This document shows positions 32,886 through 44,503 of a DNA stretch of 64,000 nucleotides, in pieces. The translations under genes were made by a program, and so were the position numbers. The DNA comes from Gambelia wislizenii (taxonomy: Eukaryota; Chordata; Lepidosauria; Squamata; Crotaphytidae). Numbering within the stretch: position 1 is the first letter of the stretch; every line of letters begins with the position of its first letter. The notes under the pieces are model-generated. The model was given only the letters and a program-made list of their open reading frames with translations, was not told the origin of the DNA and did no database searches. The stretch lies in the NCBI GenBank assembly GCA_030847615.1, contig JAUMIR010000014.1, positions 12,872,501 through 12,936,500 on the forward strand, given 5' to 3'.

Positions 32886-33335
32886 GAATTCTACTTAACT
32901 AAGTAACATTTCCTGGGCCTACCCTCTCTAAGCCTGACAGAAATATTATTCCTCCATGCTCCGATTGCCAGCAGAATGGACCTCCATCTCTCCATGCAAT
33001 GGGTGCCTGGTAAAGTAGGTTGCAAGGAAGTAGTTACAACCATGGCAATAGTGTCAAAACTCACAACAAAGTAATGATTTTCTATATGGAACATTTGGGA
33101 TGAGTAAATCTAGGTAATTGTTCCATATTCACCATTGCTACTTAATCACAATTGTGACACTATTGTCATGATCATAACTCTGCCCCATCCTACTTGACTG
33201 GGCATCAGCTGCATGGGGCGGAGGAGGGCCATTCTGCTGGTGACTGAAGCATGAGTGGTCAGGCCAGGAGAGGTTACTTTATATGTAAAATTGTGTGTAA
33301 TAGCAAACCTCCATAGAATACTATTCAATTACACT

Positions 33336-33510
33336 GGCAGACCTAGAAAATGCCTCGAGAAAATGCCTCTCTAGGCATCTGATGCAACTCTATGGTCATC
33401 TTCTGGAGGACATTGACCATAGAGTCATGCAGGGGGACATCCTGAGGCCTAGAGGGATGCACCTCCAGTGCAACTCTATGGTCCTTCAGATGCCTAGAGA
33501 GATCTCCCCC
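33336..33510. repeat. MITE interior fragment, palindromic
   Basis: The arms tctctaggcatctgatgcaa (33370) and tcagatgcctagagaga (33487-33503) are inverted, and inner caactctatggtc / gaccatagagt pairs also fold. The same ctctaggcat and actctatggt motifs occur inside the elements at 40854-41113 and 43310-43375. Confidence 0.5.
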
Positions 33511-33659
33511 CCCCCCCGACTATGGGTAAATAAAACTGGATACTGATTCTGTGTAAATGGGGTGGAGGGGGGGACCTGTATACTTAACTAAGTAGCTGAT
33601 ATGGAATTCTGGTCCTGGTCTAATACCATCATAGCTGACCCTCCAAGTCTTAGTCTCCT

Positions 33660-34140
33660 AGGGATTGTCTAGATGAGAAGATATAATGTGGATTGCTGTG
33701 CATTAACATAAATTTGCAGCAGAGTTCATTTGTCTCCATGGTCCTTTGGCAAAATTGCTGGTATGTGAAGCTATCCATGTTTGAAGTTCACATGGAGCCA
33801 TGCCTGTGAATCAAGATGATGGCTGGGAGAGAATTACTTGTGTTATTATTTTCCACAAGTTACTGCTGCTGCACAGTAATTACTTTTACTGTAAATCTAA
33901 GGTGCGCAAGTGTGAGCTTCCATTTTAAAAAGTTGTTTGGTCACCTCAGCACAGAGAAAAAGCACACGTTCAATACTGCAAAACTCCAAAATGGCACTTC
34001 TGGCCACTTTGTAGCCAGCAATCCTGCCCCCCATGCATGTCTGGCCAATCAGGTTTCCAGTCCTGCTCTTATTTGGGAATGTATTGCGATGAGATTCGCC
34101 TGTCCTAACAAGCGGTAAAGCAGGTTTCCCATGTATTTTT
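33660..34140 (+). repeat. Dispersed repeat Z, copy 1
   Basis: Landmarks shared with other copies: gccatgcctgtgaatcaaga, gagagaattactt, caagttactgctgctg, aaggtgcgcaagtgtgagct, tcacctcagcaca. Other copies are at 46690 (plus), 57770-58232 with 58694-58740 (minus) and 60590 (minus). No coding region. Probably a non-autonomous DNA transposon. Confidence 0.6.
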
Positions 34141-34292
34141 TTTTTAAAAAAAACTCAGGAGAAGCCACCAAGGCTTTTTCCTTGGAGTTTTTGCTCCCTG
34201 CCTTCTTCCAAAAATGGCAAATCACCATGGGATCACATTGGGACAATGATATTCTCCATGAATTCTATGAGGAGTTTTTTCACCCTCTATAG

Positions 34293-34467
34293 CAGCTTTT
34301 CCCAACCTTTTTATCCTGGAGGAACTCTTGAAATAATTTTCAGGTCTCTGGGAACCCCTGCCTAAACATTATTCTATATACTGTGATTGCTTTCCTCCCC
34401 ACAATCACAATCTCTTGAGGAACCTCTAGCAATCTCTTGGGGAAGCCTAGGCTTCCAGGGAACCCCG
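34293..34467. mobile_element. hAT-like MITE, diverged
   Basis: The ends are cagcttttcccaacc and (reverse strand) cggggttccctgg. They are flanked by the 8-bp near-duplicates ctctatag (34285-34292) and gtctatag (34468-34475), seven of eight identical. The 8-bp duplication and the cag...ttcccaacc terminus are what hAT elements leave. Confidence 0.55.
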
Positions 34468-34475
34468 GTCTATAG

Positions 34476-35245
34476 TCTTGGGTGCTATAAAACAAGGGTG
34501 TGGTGCTTGGCTCCCCAGAGGCAGGGAAGTGCACACTGAAAAAATATACTGGAGATCTCTGCAGAGTAGGAAACAGGACCTCTGGACAAATTGGAACTGT
34601 CTCAGGGTTGCAAAAAAGGGGGGTGTCTTGTCTGTCCACAGTTCCTCCAGGAGCTTTCCCAAGCTTGTGCATGAACAGCAGGAGAGAAGAACAGCCGCCA
34701 TCTGACAGAGATTTTCCATTCTCTGCTGTACGCTGTGCCCCTAACATGATCTCAATTAGATAAACATGGTGGCCGTTGCCAGAAGTCTTTTGTGACTCAT
34801 TTGCAACAAATACAGAAATTGCACAGAGGAGCTGTGCGTTCTAAAGGGAGAAGCATCCAGCTGTGCTTTCTCTCCCCCGCCTCTCTTGTGCTGCTTTTTC
34901 ACCAAGGGCTGCTGCCCTGCCTGTTGAGGTCACCAACAAGCCAATCAGCAGTAGCTCCTGAATTAAGGACATCCCAGAAATCAATATTGTTTCTCCCCCA
35001 CTTTTTTTGCTTCTTGTTGGAATTTCCCTCCTAGAGATATTCTGTAAAGATCTCCCCCCACTTTTTTTTTTTCATTTTTAAAGCTAAATTGGCGGAATAG
35101 TCACTGTGTGAGTGGATTTTTCCATTGTACTAATAGCAGAGCTGTGGTAAAGGACAACTGGTGAGCTACTGACTATTAAAGCATGGTGTGGCAGTGGGAG
35201 TGTTTTCTTTCCAAAACCAGCAAAATTCTTGTTGATGGATTGCCA
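34476..35245. other. No recognised element
   Basis: Unassigned. Short open frames overlap on several strands at 34340-34763 but show no recognisable domain and no codon structure that I can support. Confidence 0.4.
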
Positions 35246-35247
35246 GT

Positions 35248-35490
35248 TAATAATAATAATAATAATAATAACAACTTCTTCCCACCACTTCCTATGGATC
35301 CAGGTGGGAAACAACAAATTAATACATAAATATAATGTTGGTTAAAAGCATATATCAATTTAAAAGAACAAGTAAAGCCAAGATATCTTAAAATAATCAA
35401 TACACAATTTAAAATCCTCACTTTAAAAAATCATCTGGATAGGCATGCCAGAAGAGACTGATCTTTAATGCTGCTTTAAATTGAGACAAT
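35248..35490 (-). mobile_element. L2-clade 3' end
   Basis: A TAA repeat at 35248-35270 is the tail. The L2-type 3' UTR on the minus strand (gtttcccacctggatccat) follows, and near 35440-35490 come the last ORF2 codons (SLLACLSR-like, matching the L2 LFRQA-P end). Confidence 0.7.
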
Positions 35491-36375
35491 GTGGCTTCTG
35501 AGCCAATAGGAGTACTACAGATATGGTATTTGCCTTTAGACAACTGCAAGAGAAATGTAGAGAGCAGAACAAGGATCTCTATGTAACATTTGTTGACCTC
35601 ACCAAAGCCTTCAACACGGTGAGTAGAAAAGGTCTGTAGCAGATCCTGGAAAGACTAGGATGTCCCCCAAAATTCCTTAAAATGATTATCTTGCTACACG
35701 AGGGCCAGCACAGTCAAGTCAGATATGGCGATGCTCTTTCAGAGCCCTTTCTAATAACTAATGGAGTGAAGCAAGGTTGTGTTCTTGCTCCAACTTTATT
35801 TACAGTCTTCTTCAGCATGATGCTCCAAAGGACTATGGCAGAGCTCGAAGAAGAAGACGGCATCTATATACGTTACCGTACTGATGGTAGCTTGTTTAAC
35901 TTAAGCCATCTGAGGGCTCTAAACTATCTAGTCCGTGAGCTGCTCTTCGCTGATGCTGATGCCCTTGTTGCCCACACAGAAGCAGCTCTGCAGCGCCTAA
36001 CATCCTGCTTCGCAACAGCTGCAGAGCTATTTGGGCTGGAAGTGAACTCGCCATGGGTCAGTGTAAGAGGGGCACTCCAAAAAAGCGATACAAGGACTCC
36101 CTCAAACAACATCTCAGGCTCGGCCAAATTGATCACCAACAATGGTCCGCCCCGGCCTCTCATCGGGAGGCATGGAGACGCACTATCCACAATGCTGCAG
36201 CCTTATATGAGAACTAATGCCGAACAAGTCTTGAAGAGAAACGACAACGCAGAAAAAATCACAACCCAGAAACATCACCCAAGGAGACCTTCTGCTGTGC
36301 TTTCTGCAAACAGACTTGTTTATCTCGGATTGGTCTTTTTACTCATCAGCGTACTTGCAGAAAGCACAGGATGAG
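35491..36375 (+). pseudogene. RT of another non-LTR clade, with zinc-finger C-terminus
   Basis: The reading starts with RQLQEKCREQNKDLYVTFVD and continues to LTKAFNTV (motif A), then ITNGVKQGCVLAPTLF (35755-35800). The catalytic box reads FADADALVAHTEA (near 35947), so the second aspartate of FADD is lost. Right after LEVNS (36050) the sequence jumps to the C-terminal GTPKKRYKDSLKQ block in another frame, so the region between is deleted. The last ~25 codons (36295-36370) hold CAFCKQTC...HQRTC, a CCHC finger. The order RT, RYKD block and finger marks a clade distinct from L1, CR1, L2 and BovB. I do not assign its name. Confidence 0.75.
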
Positions 36376-36439
36376 TCCTTCCTGAATCTTCATTTCTGAA
36401 CAAAAACCAGAGAGAGAGGGAGAGAGAGAAAAATTAAGA

Positions 36440-36670
36440 CAGCATATTCATCTCTCTTCATATCTCTTCCGGCAGGCTGTTCCACAGTCTAAGGGTGGCT
36501 GAAGAAAAAGTCCTCTGGGCGGCCATTGCCAACCTAGTCCTGGCTGGCTGGGCAAATGTCCGACAGAGGACCTAAGTGTACAGGGTGGATTACACAGGAG
36601 AAGTTGATCCCATAGATAACCTGGACTCAAACCATGTAGGGCTTTAAAGATCGAGATCAGCTCAGAATTA
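36440..36670 (-). mobile_element. L2-clade ORF2 C-terminal fragment
   Basis: The minus-strand reading LSPGYLWDQLLL, LRSSVGH and RTFSSATLRLWNSLPEE (with frame changes) matches the L2 RT C-terminal region. Confidence 0.65.
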
Positions 36671-36763
36671 GATCAGAATCTTATAGCAGGCTTATGTTGT
36701 GGTCAACCTGATTATGCCAGCATATTTCCTCTTAAAGGAGGTATGCCATTTATTTTTATTAGA

Positions 36764-38276
36764 ATCATAGAATCATAGAATTGTAGAGTTGGAAGAGACC
36801 ACGAGGGCCATCCAGTCCAACCCCCTGCCACGCAGGAAATCATGATCAAAGCATCCCCGACAGATGGCCATCCGGCCTCTGTTTAAAGTCCTCCAAAGAA
36901 GGAGACCCCACCACACTCCAAGGGAGTGTGTTCCACTGCCAAACAGTTCTGACTGTCAAAAAGTTCCTCCTAATGTTGAGGTGGAATCTCTGTTCCTGGA
37001 GCTTGCATCCATTGCTCCGTGTTCCAGTCTCTGGAGCAGCAGAAAACAAGCCTGCTCCATCCACAACATGACACCCCTTCAAATACTTAAACAGGGCTAT
37101 CATATCGCCCCTTAACCGTCTTTTTTCCAGGCTAAACATACCCAGCTCCCTAAGTCTCTCCTCATAAGGCATCGTTTCCAGATCTTTCACCATTTTAGGT
37201 GCCCTTCTCTGGACACGCTCCAATTTGTCAATATCCTTTTTGAATTGTGGTGCCCAGAACTGGACACAGTATTCTAGGTGAGGTCTGTCCAAGGCAGAAT
37301 AGAGCGGCACTATTACTTCCCTTGATCTAGACACTATACTCTATTGATGCAGCCCAAAATCGCATTGGCCTTTTTCGCTGCTGCATCACACTGTTGACTC
37401 ATGTTCAACTTGTGGTTTACTAGGACTCCTAGATCCCTTTCGCACGTAGTCTTGTTCAGCCAGGTCTTCCCCATCCTATATCTATGCATTTTGTTTTTCC
37501 GCCCTAAGTGCAGTACTTTACATTTCTCCGTATTGAATTCAATTTTGTTAGCTTTGGCCCAGCTCTCTAGTCTATCCAGGTCATTCTGAATTTTGATCCT
37601 GTCCTCTAAGGTATTAGCTACTCCTCCTAATTTGGTGTCATCTGCAAATTTGATAAGTATGCCCCTAATTCCCTCATACAAGTCATTGATAAAGATATTG
37701 AATGGCACTGGGCCCAGGACAGAACCTTGTGGCACCCCACTGGTCACATCTTTCCAAGACAAAGAGGAGCCACTGCTGAGCACCCTTTGGTTTTGGCTAG
37801 TCAACCAATTAGAAATCTATTTAACAGTTAACTTGTCTACCCCACATTTTACAAGCTTGTTTCAAGAATCTCATGGGGAACTTTTCCAAAGGCCTTACAG
37901 AAATCAAGGTATGTGATATCCATGGTGTTTCCCTTCATCTACCAAGCTGGTAATTTTATCAAAAATATTTGATTTGTCTGGTATGACTTGTTTCTCTGAA
38001 ACCCATGTTGACTTTTTGTGATTATGGCATTGCCTTCTAAATGTTCACAGACTCTCTGTTTAATGATCTGCCCTAGAATCTTCCCTGGTATTGATGTCAG
38101 ACTAACTGGACGATAATTGTTGGGATCCTCTTTTTCCCCCTTATTGAAGATGGGGACAACATTTGCCCTCCTCCAGTCTGCTGGGACTTCTCCTGTTCTC
38201 CAGGAGTTCTCAAAGATTATTGCCAATGGCTCTGAGATTACATTTGACAGCTCTTTTAATACTGGCAAATAATAAA
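36764..38276 (-). mobile_element. CR1, 5'-truncated, minus strand
   Basis: The tail is at 36764-36790 (reverse ATTCTATG). ORF2 then reads leftward in three pieces: 37939-38268 ([30 protein letters not shown]), 37334-37804 ([15 protein letters not shown] near 37640) and 36846-37334 (the C-terminus, ending with the normal LDGHLSGML-like stop). Frame changes lie near 37334 and between 37804 and 37939. It joins L2 sequence at 38277. Confidence 0.9.
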
Positions 38277-39190
38277 TATTATTATTTATTTTATTTGTAT
38301 CCTGCCTTTCTCCAAATATAGGGACTCACGGTGGCTAACAATGAGTTTAAAAGAGTCCTAAGTTAAAAAAAATACCAAACATTAAAAGTATAAATATAAA
38401 GCATAGAAACAAATTAAACAATTTACCCAGTTAAAACCACAAACATTAAAATACTAAAATATATATTGAAAAACTTTAAAATCCAAACCACACAGCATTT
38501 AAAAGCCTAGCACACATCAGATTGCAAATGCCTGATAGCACAGAAATGTTTTTTACCTGTTGACAAAAGGAGAGGAGAGATGGGGCCAGCATCGCCTCTC
38601 TGGCAAGGGAGGTCCACAGTCTGGGAGCAGCCACCGAAAAGGCCCTCTCCTTTGTTCCTGCCAAATGAGTCTGAGAAGGTGGCGAGGTGGAGAGAAGTGT
38701 CTCTCCAAATGATCTTAGAGCTCTAGTGGGCTCATAAAGGGAGATACAGTCCTTCAAATAACCTGGACCCAAGCCATATTGGGCTTTATAGGTTAAAGTC
38801 AGCACTTTGAATTGTGCCTGGAAACAAACTGGCCACTAGTGGAGCTGTGGCAACAAGGGAGTTGTGCTCTCCCTGTAGCCAGCCCCAGTTAACAATCTGT
38901 CTGTTGCTCTTTGGGCCAGCTGAAGTTTCTGATCACTTTTGAAAGGCATCCCCACATCGAGTGCATTACAGTCATCCAAACACAATGCAATCAAGGCATG
39001 TACTACCGTGGCCAGATCCAACTTTTCCAGGAATGGGCACAGTTGGCACACAAGCTTTAATTGTAAAATTACTCCTGATCCCTGCTGACACCTGGGCCTC
39101 CTTATACAAAGGACAATTAGAAGCTCCCAGGAGCAGTTCCTCCACACCGTAGTCAGTCATTGGCCATATGAGTGTTAGAGGTTGCATCTG
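38277..39190 (-). mobile_element. L2-clade 3' region
   Basis: The tail begins with attattattt at 38277. Minus-strand ORF2 pieces are 38836-39147 (LVCQLCPFLEKLDLATVVHA, KLQLAQRATDRLLTGAGYRE) and 38476-38805 (AQYGLGPGYLKDCIS, RAFSVAAPRLW). A frame break separates them. The amino-acid pattern differs from the L2 at 3366, so this is a different L2 subfamily. Confidence 0.8.
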
Positions 39191-39273
39191 TTGCACCTAT
39201 ACTCAGTAATACCTAGTTTGTTTGTTTCTCAAAGAGTTTAGCCATAGCAGGTATTTATGTACAAGTCATTATG

Positions 39274-39493
39274 TACAATGTATCCATGGGGGATACATTC
39301 CGAGATCCCTGTGGATACCTGAAACCGTGGATAATATGGAACCCTATTATTTTCAATGAGAGAAATACCAGAATTTGACCATAGAATCATTTTGGATAAC
39401 CAAGAAATGCCTAGACAGAACATTTTTTTTTTTTTTGTACATGGATAAGTGAAACTGTGGATAACAAATTCGTGGATATAGGGTTGACCTGTA
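39274..39493. mobile_element. Pogo/Tigger-like MITE
   Basis: The left end is caatgtatccatgggggata. The right end, reverse-complemented, is caggtcaaccctatatccac. Flanking TA is present on both sides. The interior includes a paired tggatacctgaaaccgtgga / gtggataacaaattcgtgga motif. It resembles 40854-41113. Confidence 0.6.
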
Positions 39494-39510
39494 ATTTCCT
39501 GTTTGTTGAT

Positions 39511-39730
39511 CTTTGTTGTCTGTGTGCCTTTGAGTTGTTTCTGACTCATGACGATGCTATCATGGGCTTTTCTTGGCAAGACTTGGTCAGAGGGAGTTTG
39601 CCTTTCTCTGAGGCTGAAAGACTATGACTTGCCCAAGATCACCCAGTGGGTTTCCATGGCTGAGCAAGGATTTGAACCCTGGTCTCCAGAGTCATAGTCC
39701 AATGTTCAAACCACAACACCATGCTGGCTC
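39511..39730 (-). mobile_element. tRNA-derived SINE
   Basis: On the minus strand it starts with gagccagcatggtgttgtgg (A-box region), has an accagggttcaaatcc B-box, then ccatggaaacccactgggtg, cttgggcaagtcatag and a 3' tail ending ctcaaaggcacacagac. Nearly full length. Confidence 0.85.
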
Positions 39731-40414
39731 ATTGATTTTAGCACAGCCTTTGCTTTCTTGTATCAGTCAGTTTGCAGTTTGTCTGAGTGTACTCATTCTC
39801 CATTTTATAGTCTTCAGTTCTCTCTCTCTCACCAGCATGTAGGAAGAGCACATTACAGAGCTGCTCACCATGAACTGTTATGAAACCTTTAGAATTTGTA
39901 AGTAAACTTATTTCAGATGTTTTTACATAAAAACCCTAGCCCGCTTAATTTATCTGCTCAGATAAGTGTGTGTGTGTGTGGGAGGAGAGGGGAGACTGGT
40001 TGTTGCTCACCTTTTGCTTGTGAATGTTAACTACTCTGCATATGAAATGCACTACTATCTCACACATTCTCCAGTAAGGAGAGGACATGGGAGGTGTCTG
40101 GCTATCCGTAGGCATTCAGAAATGGAGAAACAGGTTCCACCACTGTCTGTGGGACAACAGCTTCTTCTTCTATCATGAGTGTGCAAGGGCAGCTAGATAG
40201 GTCCTGGTTGTAGTCCAGTAGTCAATCACTGACCGGGGTTAGAACTGTTTCAAGAAACCATCACCAGGAGGAGGAAGAGGAGAAGGATGGGGGGAGTCAC
40301 ACCTGGACCACTGGCAGAGCTAAATCAGCAGGCATCCTGTTGGTTAATCCAACTAGAGCAGACCCATTGAATCAATTGTTGTGAGTAGTGAGTCAACACA
40401 TAGACAAACACGAA

Positions 40415-40540
40415 TGATTCTATGGTTTTTTTTGTGGGTTTTTTCCAGGTTGTGAGGCCGTGTTCTGGAAGAGTTTATTCCTGACATTTCACCTGCATCT
40501 GCAGCTGGCATCTTCAGAGAATGGTGGCGATTGCAAGATT
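40415..40540 (-). repeat. Dispersed module of uncertain class
   Basis: The minus-strand sequence ctgaagatgccagctgcaga, then tgcaggtgaaatgtcaggaa and ataaactcttccagaacacg is a block I recognise from squamate repeats. It may be a Penelope-like-element terminus, which I cannot confirm. Confidence 0.4.
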
Positions 40541-40544
40541 TGCT

Positions 40545-40690
40545 CAGGGGAGATTTGCCTTTGATTTCTTCTGAGGCTAAGAGAGTGTGTGACTTGTCCA
40601 AGGTCAACCAGTGGGTTTCCATGGCTGAGCAGGGATTTGAACCCTGGTCTAGTCCAACGCTGAAACCACTACACCATGATGGCTTTAATG
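40545..40690 (-). mobile_element. tRNA-derived SINE, partial
   Basis: Same family as 39511-39730: gccatcatggtgtagtggtt, accagggttcaaatccctgc, ccatggaaacccactggttg and acttggacaagtcacac on the minus strand. The 3' tail is missing. Confidence 0.8.
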
Positions 40691-40853
40691 TAATGTAAAT
40701 ATATGCCAACACAGTTATACTGAAACCCCCCCCCCCATTTGCCTGTCATTTGCCACAGAGGGCATCAAAGACTTGGGCTCACCTTCATTACAACAGCCAA
40801 AGACATCCCCATCAACTGAGACCAACAAGACCAACATGATGGTTGCTTGTGTA

Positions 40854-41113
40854 CAGGTCACCTCCATATCCACGGGGATACATTCCTGGACTGACAGTTT
40901 ATAAGGGAAACCACTGATAACAGCAAACCCTATTAAAATAAAGGACTTCCTGTACAAAAATACCATAGAGTTGCACTGGAGAACCAAGCAATTCCTAGAG
41001 ATGACACCTCTCTAAGCATTTTTCAGCAAGACTCTATGGTGTGTTTCTCTCTTTTTTCAGCCGTGGATAACTGGAACTGTTGATATTGGTTCTACAGATA
41101 CGCCAGGCAACCT
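40854..41113. mobile_element. Pogo/Tigger-like MITE
   Basis: Left terminus caggtcacctccatatccac; the right terminus, reversed, is taggttgcctggcgtatctg. Interior blocks (accatagagttgcactggag, ctctctaagcatttttcagc, actctatggt) form inverted pairs. Related fragments are at 33336-33510 and 43310-43375. Confidence 0.55.
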
Positions 41114-41498
41114 ATACATGAAGAAATAATTGGCTGCACTAGAGAATGTACTTCCTCAGCCTCTAAGAAATTTCACCTCTTTTTACGCTAGTGTAGTTCT
41201 TTAGCAGGATTCTAGCCTTCACACATGTATATATCCACTATGATGCAAATTGTTTGGCAGTCACCTCAGCTAAGCGAGACGTTCCAGTGGTAGAATCATG
41301 GAGGGGAAGGTATTCATCAGTTGCAGAGGACATGCTTTGCATATGACAGAAGCCAAGTTGGCATTGCCTGTTAGAAAGGTCAGAAAGCAGGTGATGGGAA
41401 AGACCCTTCTCTACCTAAGACCCCAGAGAGGTCTGCCAGCTCTCTCTATTCAGTCTGTGAAGAGATTGTGATATGTTACATTTAGACTTGGCAACTTG

Positions 41499-41780
41499 GA
41501 ATCATAGAATCATAGAGTTGAAAGAGACCACCAGGTCCATCCAGTCCAACCCGCTGCCATGCAGGAATACACAATCAAATCATTCCCAACAAATGGCCAT
41601 CCAGCCTCTGTTTAAAAACCTCTAAAGAAGGAGACTCCAACACACTCTGAGGCAGTGTATTCCACTTCTGAACAGCTCTTACTGTCAGGAAGTTCTTCCT
41701 AATGCTTAGGTGGAATCTCTTTTCCTATAATTTGAACCCATTGCTCCATGTCCTAGTCTCTGGAGCAGCAGAAAACAAGA
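41499..41780 (-). mobile_element. CR1 3' end, split by a SINE
   Basis: CR1 tail and 3' end on the minus strand up to gcagcagaaaacaag. The next CR1 bases (cttgctccat) resume at 42080 after the SINE. Confidence 0.85.
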
Positions 41781-42079
41781 GGAGCCCTGGTGGCACAGTG
41801 GCTAAATGACAGTACTGCAAGTCACCATGTTGCAAGTTCATTTCTGGAGGGCTCCACAGTTCATTCAGGCTTCCATCCTTTCATAGATTGGTAAAATGAG
41901 TACCCGGCTTGTGGGGGCAATTAGCTAACACACATTGGAAACTGCTTAATGCAGTGTAGATGTGTAAATTGCTATTGCTTAAAACAATTTGTAAGCCACT
42001 TTGAGGCCTTGAGGCTGAAGAGTGAGGTATAAATAAAAATAAAATAAAATAAAATAAAATAAAATAAAATAAAATAAAA
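41781..42079 (+). mobile_element. tRNA-derived SINE with L2-like tail
   Basis: The head ggagccctggtggcacagtg includes the A box. The B box is gttgcaagttcatttc (degenerate). The body has ggtaaaatgagtacccggct and gggggcaattagctaaca. The tail ttgtaagccactttgaggcc...gaggtataaataaaa resembles the L2 3' end and carries an AAAAT repeat (42012-42079). The SINE interrupts a CR1, so it is younger than that copy. A partner L2 reverse transcriptase is inferred from the tail. Confidence 0.85.
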
Positions 42080-42975
42080 GCTTGCTCCATAGCTGGGCCA
42101 TTTCATCCTAAAATCATTGGCTTCATAAAAATAGACAACAAACAGAATTTGTTCTGTCTTTCCTCCAAAGTGAGAAGTCTTATGGAAACTGACATTTGCC
42201 AACCAAAAGTGAATGTAAACTAATGGTCAAACTAGACATTAAGGCAAATGTGTATTCCCTGCAATTACCATGGGTCCCCCCTCCCCCAGTGGAAATGCTT
42301 CCTCTCATCAATCAGTATTGCAAAGTAAGCTTTGTGTAAGTTCCAGCATCCAACCACAAAACAAAACACATTAAATGCAAGATACCGGTGTGAGGAAAGA
42401 CATGTGCTACAACAAACAGTCTGAGTTTGCCACTTGAAGGACCACTGTGTTTAAATACTTACTAGGAGCATCAGCTAGTTTGTTAATGTAAGAACAGAGG
42501 AGTCCCCCCACACCCTTTAAATGTACTTGTGTATCTTTCTCTTCCACGTAGAGACTAAAACTTTTAAGTTAATTGGCAGGTTGGTAAAATTTGTTCACAT
42601 CAACCAGTTGTGGTCTTCTAACTTGCTACCTTCAGCTTCAGGCGACCTTTTTCCTACCAATGTGTCTGCCAAGGGAGCCTGACACATCATCCCCTGCAGG
42701 ACCATGACTCATTTCACAGGATTCTGATGTCAGACCTAGACCAAACTCAGTGAAGGCCATGAGTCCAGTGCTGGTTAGGAGGAATCCAGTTCTGTTTTAC
42801 AGCCAAGAGGCTCCAAAGGACCAAAGGGAGATGATGTGGTCAAAGGTGACTCAACCCTGACAGGGTGTTTAACTCCACGCACTGCCCCTATGATGCTGAC
42901 AAAAGTCCCCTATGAAGATGCTATTTGTCAAAGCAAGAAAGCTTTCAACTTTGGCATTCATTCTATCCTATGTTG

Positions 42976-43142
42976 CTGTTAATTGCAATCAAGTCAACTT
43001 TGACTTATGGCAGCCCCATGTAGGCTCTATTTCTGAGGAAGGAACTGGCAAACCCACCTCTGAGTATTCCTTGCTGAAGAAAACCCTATGTCATTCCTAG
43101 GGTCGCCATAAGTTGGCAGGCAAACTGAAGGCATATATACAT
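42976..43142. repeat. Foldback of two SINE tails
   Basis: The left arm caagtcaactttgacttatg (minus-strand SINE tail) faces the right arm gggtcgccataagttggcag, aaactgaaggcatata (plus-strand tail). The two form a head-to-head inverted repeat of about 45 bp arms. Confidence 0.6.
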
Positions 43143-43145
43143 GCA

Positions 43146-43247
43146 GGGTTCTGTTCTGGGCCCAGTGCTATTCAACATCTTTATTAATGACTTGGATGAT
43201 GGAATAGAGGGCATTCTTATCAAGTTTTCAGATGCACCAAATTAGGA
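43146..43247 (+). mobile_element. CR1 RT fragment
   Basis: Contains ggttctgttctgggcccagt to cagatgcaccaaattagga, the CR1 RT palm region around [10 protein letters not shown] and FADDTKLGG. One base is missing in the FADD codons (ttttcagatgcacc). Confidence 0.8.
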
Positions 43248-43394
43248 TGCATTGTCTGTTGCTTTTCTGTTGCTTTTCATTTGGCTCCTTTGGAAATGTA
43301 ACTTCCAAATGTAACTTCCTAGAGAGGCCTAGGATGCCTCTCTAGGCATTTCCCAGCACAATTCAATGGTACTGTTACCCAAAATGGTCTGTTG

Positions 43395-43960
43395 GGACCC
43401 TATAAAGTATCGATATAAATTTGGGGAATTGATCTACAAGACTTGACAATGTGAGAGGGGGTAATGAGCAGGATTTTGAGACCTATGTATACCTGTACTA
43501 AGGAGGAGACCAGCATGCTAGATAGTATAATTAAATTATCTTTACTGAATAACAACAACAACATTCATGCAAACACTCAAGCTTCAAGCACTCATACAAG
43601 GCTAGGGAATAAAGTAGGAAGTATTGAGATAGATGAACAGAGTGAGGGAAGGTTTTGGGTGATATGACACCTGTCCTGTAGAGCAGATATTCCTGCAGAA
43701 ATGGAGTCTCAGAGTTGTGCTCTGAGGGTCTAGCAGCAAACTGGCAGCATGGATGTAGCTGCAGATAATTTGGTACTGTTTCGGGGTGACATTTATATGA
43801 AATAGTTCCCCTGAAGAGATGAGGTTTTGAGTGGAATACAATGTTTCTCGGAGTCTCCCAAGCTAAAACAATGGGCACTCTGGATATGTTAACAACCCTT
43901 AATGTGTGAACACTTTGAAATTGAATGAAGCAAGCAGCTCTTTTTGGTTGCAGTGAGGTA
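43395..43960 (-). repeat. LTR-like dispersed repeat, copy 2
   Basis: Matches 18165-18830 in order: ttttgagacctatgtatacc, aattaaattatctttactga, attcatgcaaacactcaagc, gggtgacatttatatg, cctgaagagatgaggtttt, gagtggaatacaatgtttct, gttaacaaccctta. The minus-strand poly(A)-signal-like motif is cagtaaagataattt (AGTAAA). Confidence 0.65.
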
Positions 43961-44503
43961 GAGGGGAAGCAACCTTTTACAGACCTTGAGTACTAGCAGC
44001 TCTCTATATATAGCTGCAGCTTCAGTTTCTGGAGCTTGGCATACAGGAGCGAGATAAACGGGAGAGAAGACAACAGGGGTGTTTGGCGTGGATGTGATGG
44101 AAGAGAAGGCATATGGTAAGCTTGTGGCTGTTGAATTAAACTTCTTCAGCCCCAGAGAGTTTGTTGGGCTAACGCTAGTAAGCTTGCTTGGGTGAAGGCT
44201 GTTTGTTTCTGTGGGCTGAGTGTAGGCTTGCTGGGGGGACTCATTAGCATTTGTTTGGTGAGCTGCTTGTGTTGAGAGGAAGTGGGTCAGAGACTGCTGA
44301 GACAAAATGGATGAGAGGCAGAGGGAGGAGCTAGCAGCCAGTAGTTCTCTCTATAGCTGCAGCTTCAGTCTCTGGAGTTCGGTCTACAGGAGTGAGGAGT
44401 ACAGGAGTGAGGATAACAGGGGTGTTTGGTGTGGGTGTTTAGCGGGAGAGTTTGAGGGGAAGGCACAGAGTTCTGTTCTAGTGCCTACTTCAGGGTATTC
44501 AAT

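Noticed and set aside
34340..34763. Overlapping open frames on both strands
   Set aside because: No shared domain, partly within a hAT-like MITE.
39511..39730. tRNA gene
   Set aside because: A/B-box-like sequence belongs to a SINE; no cloverleaf is kept.
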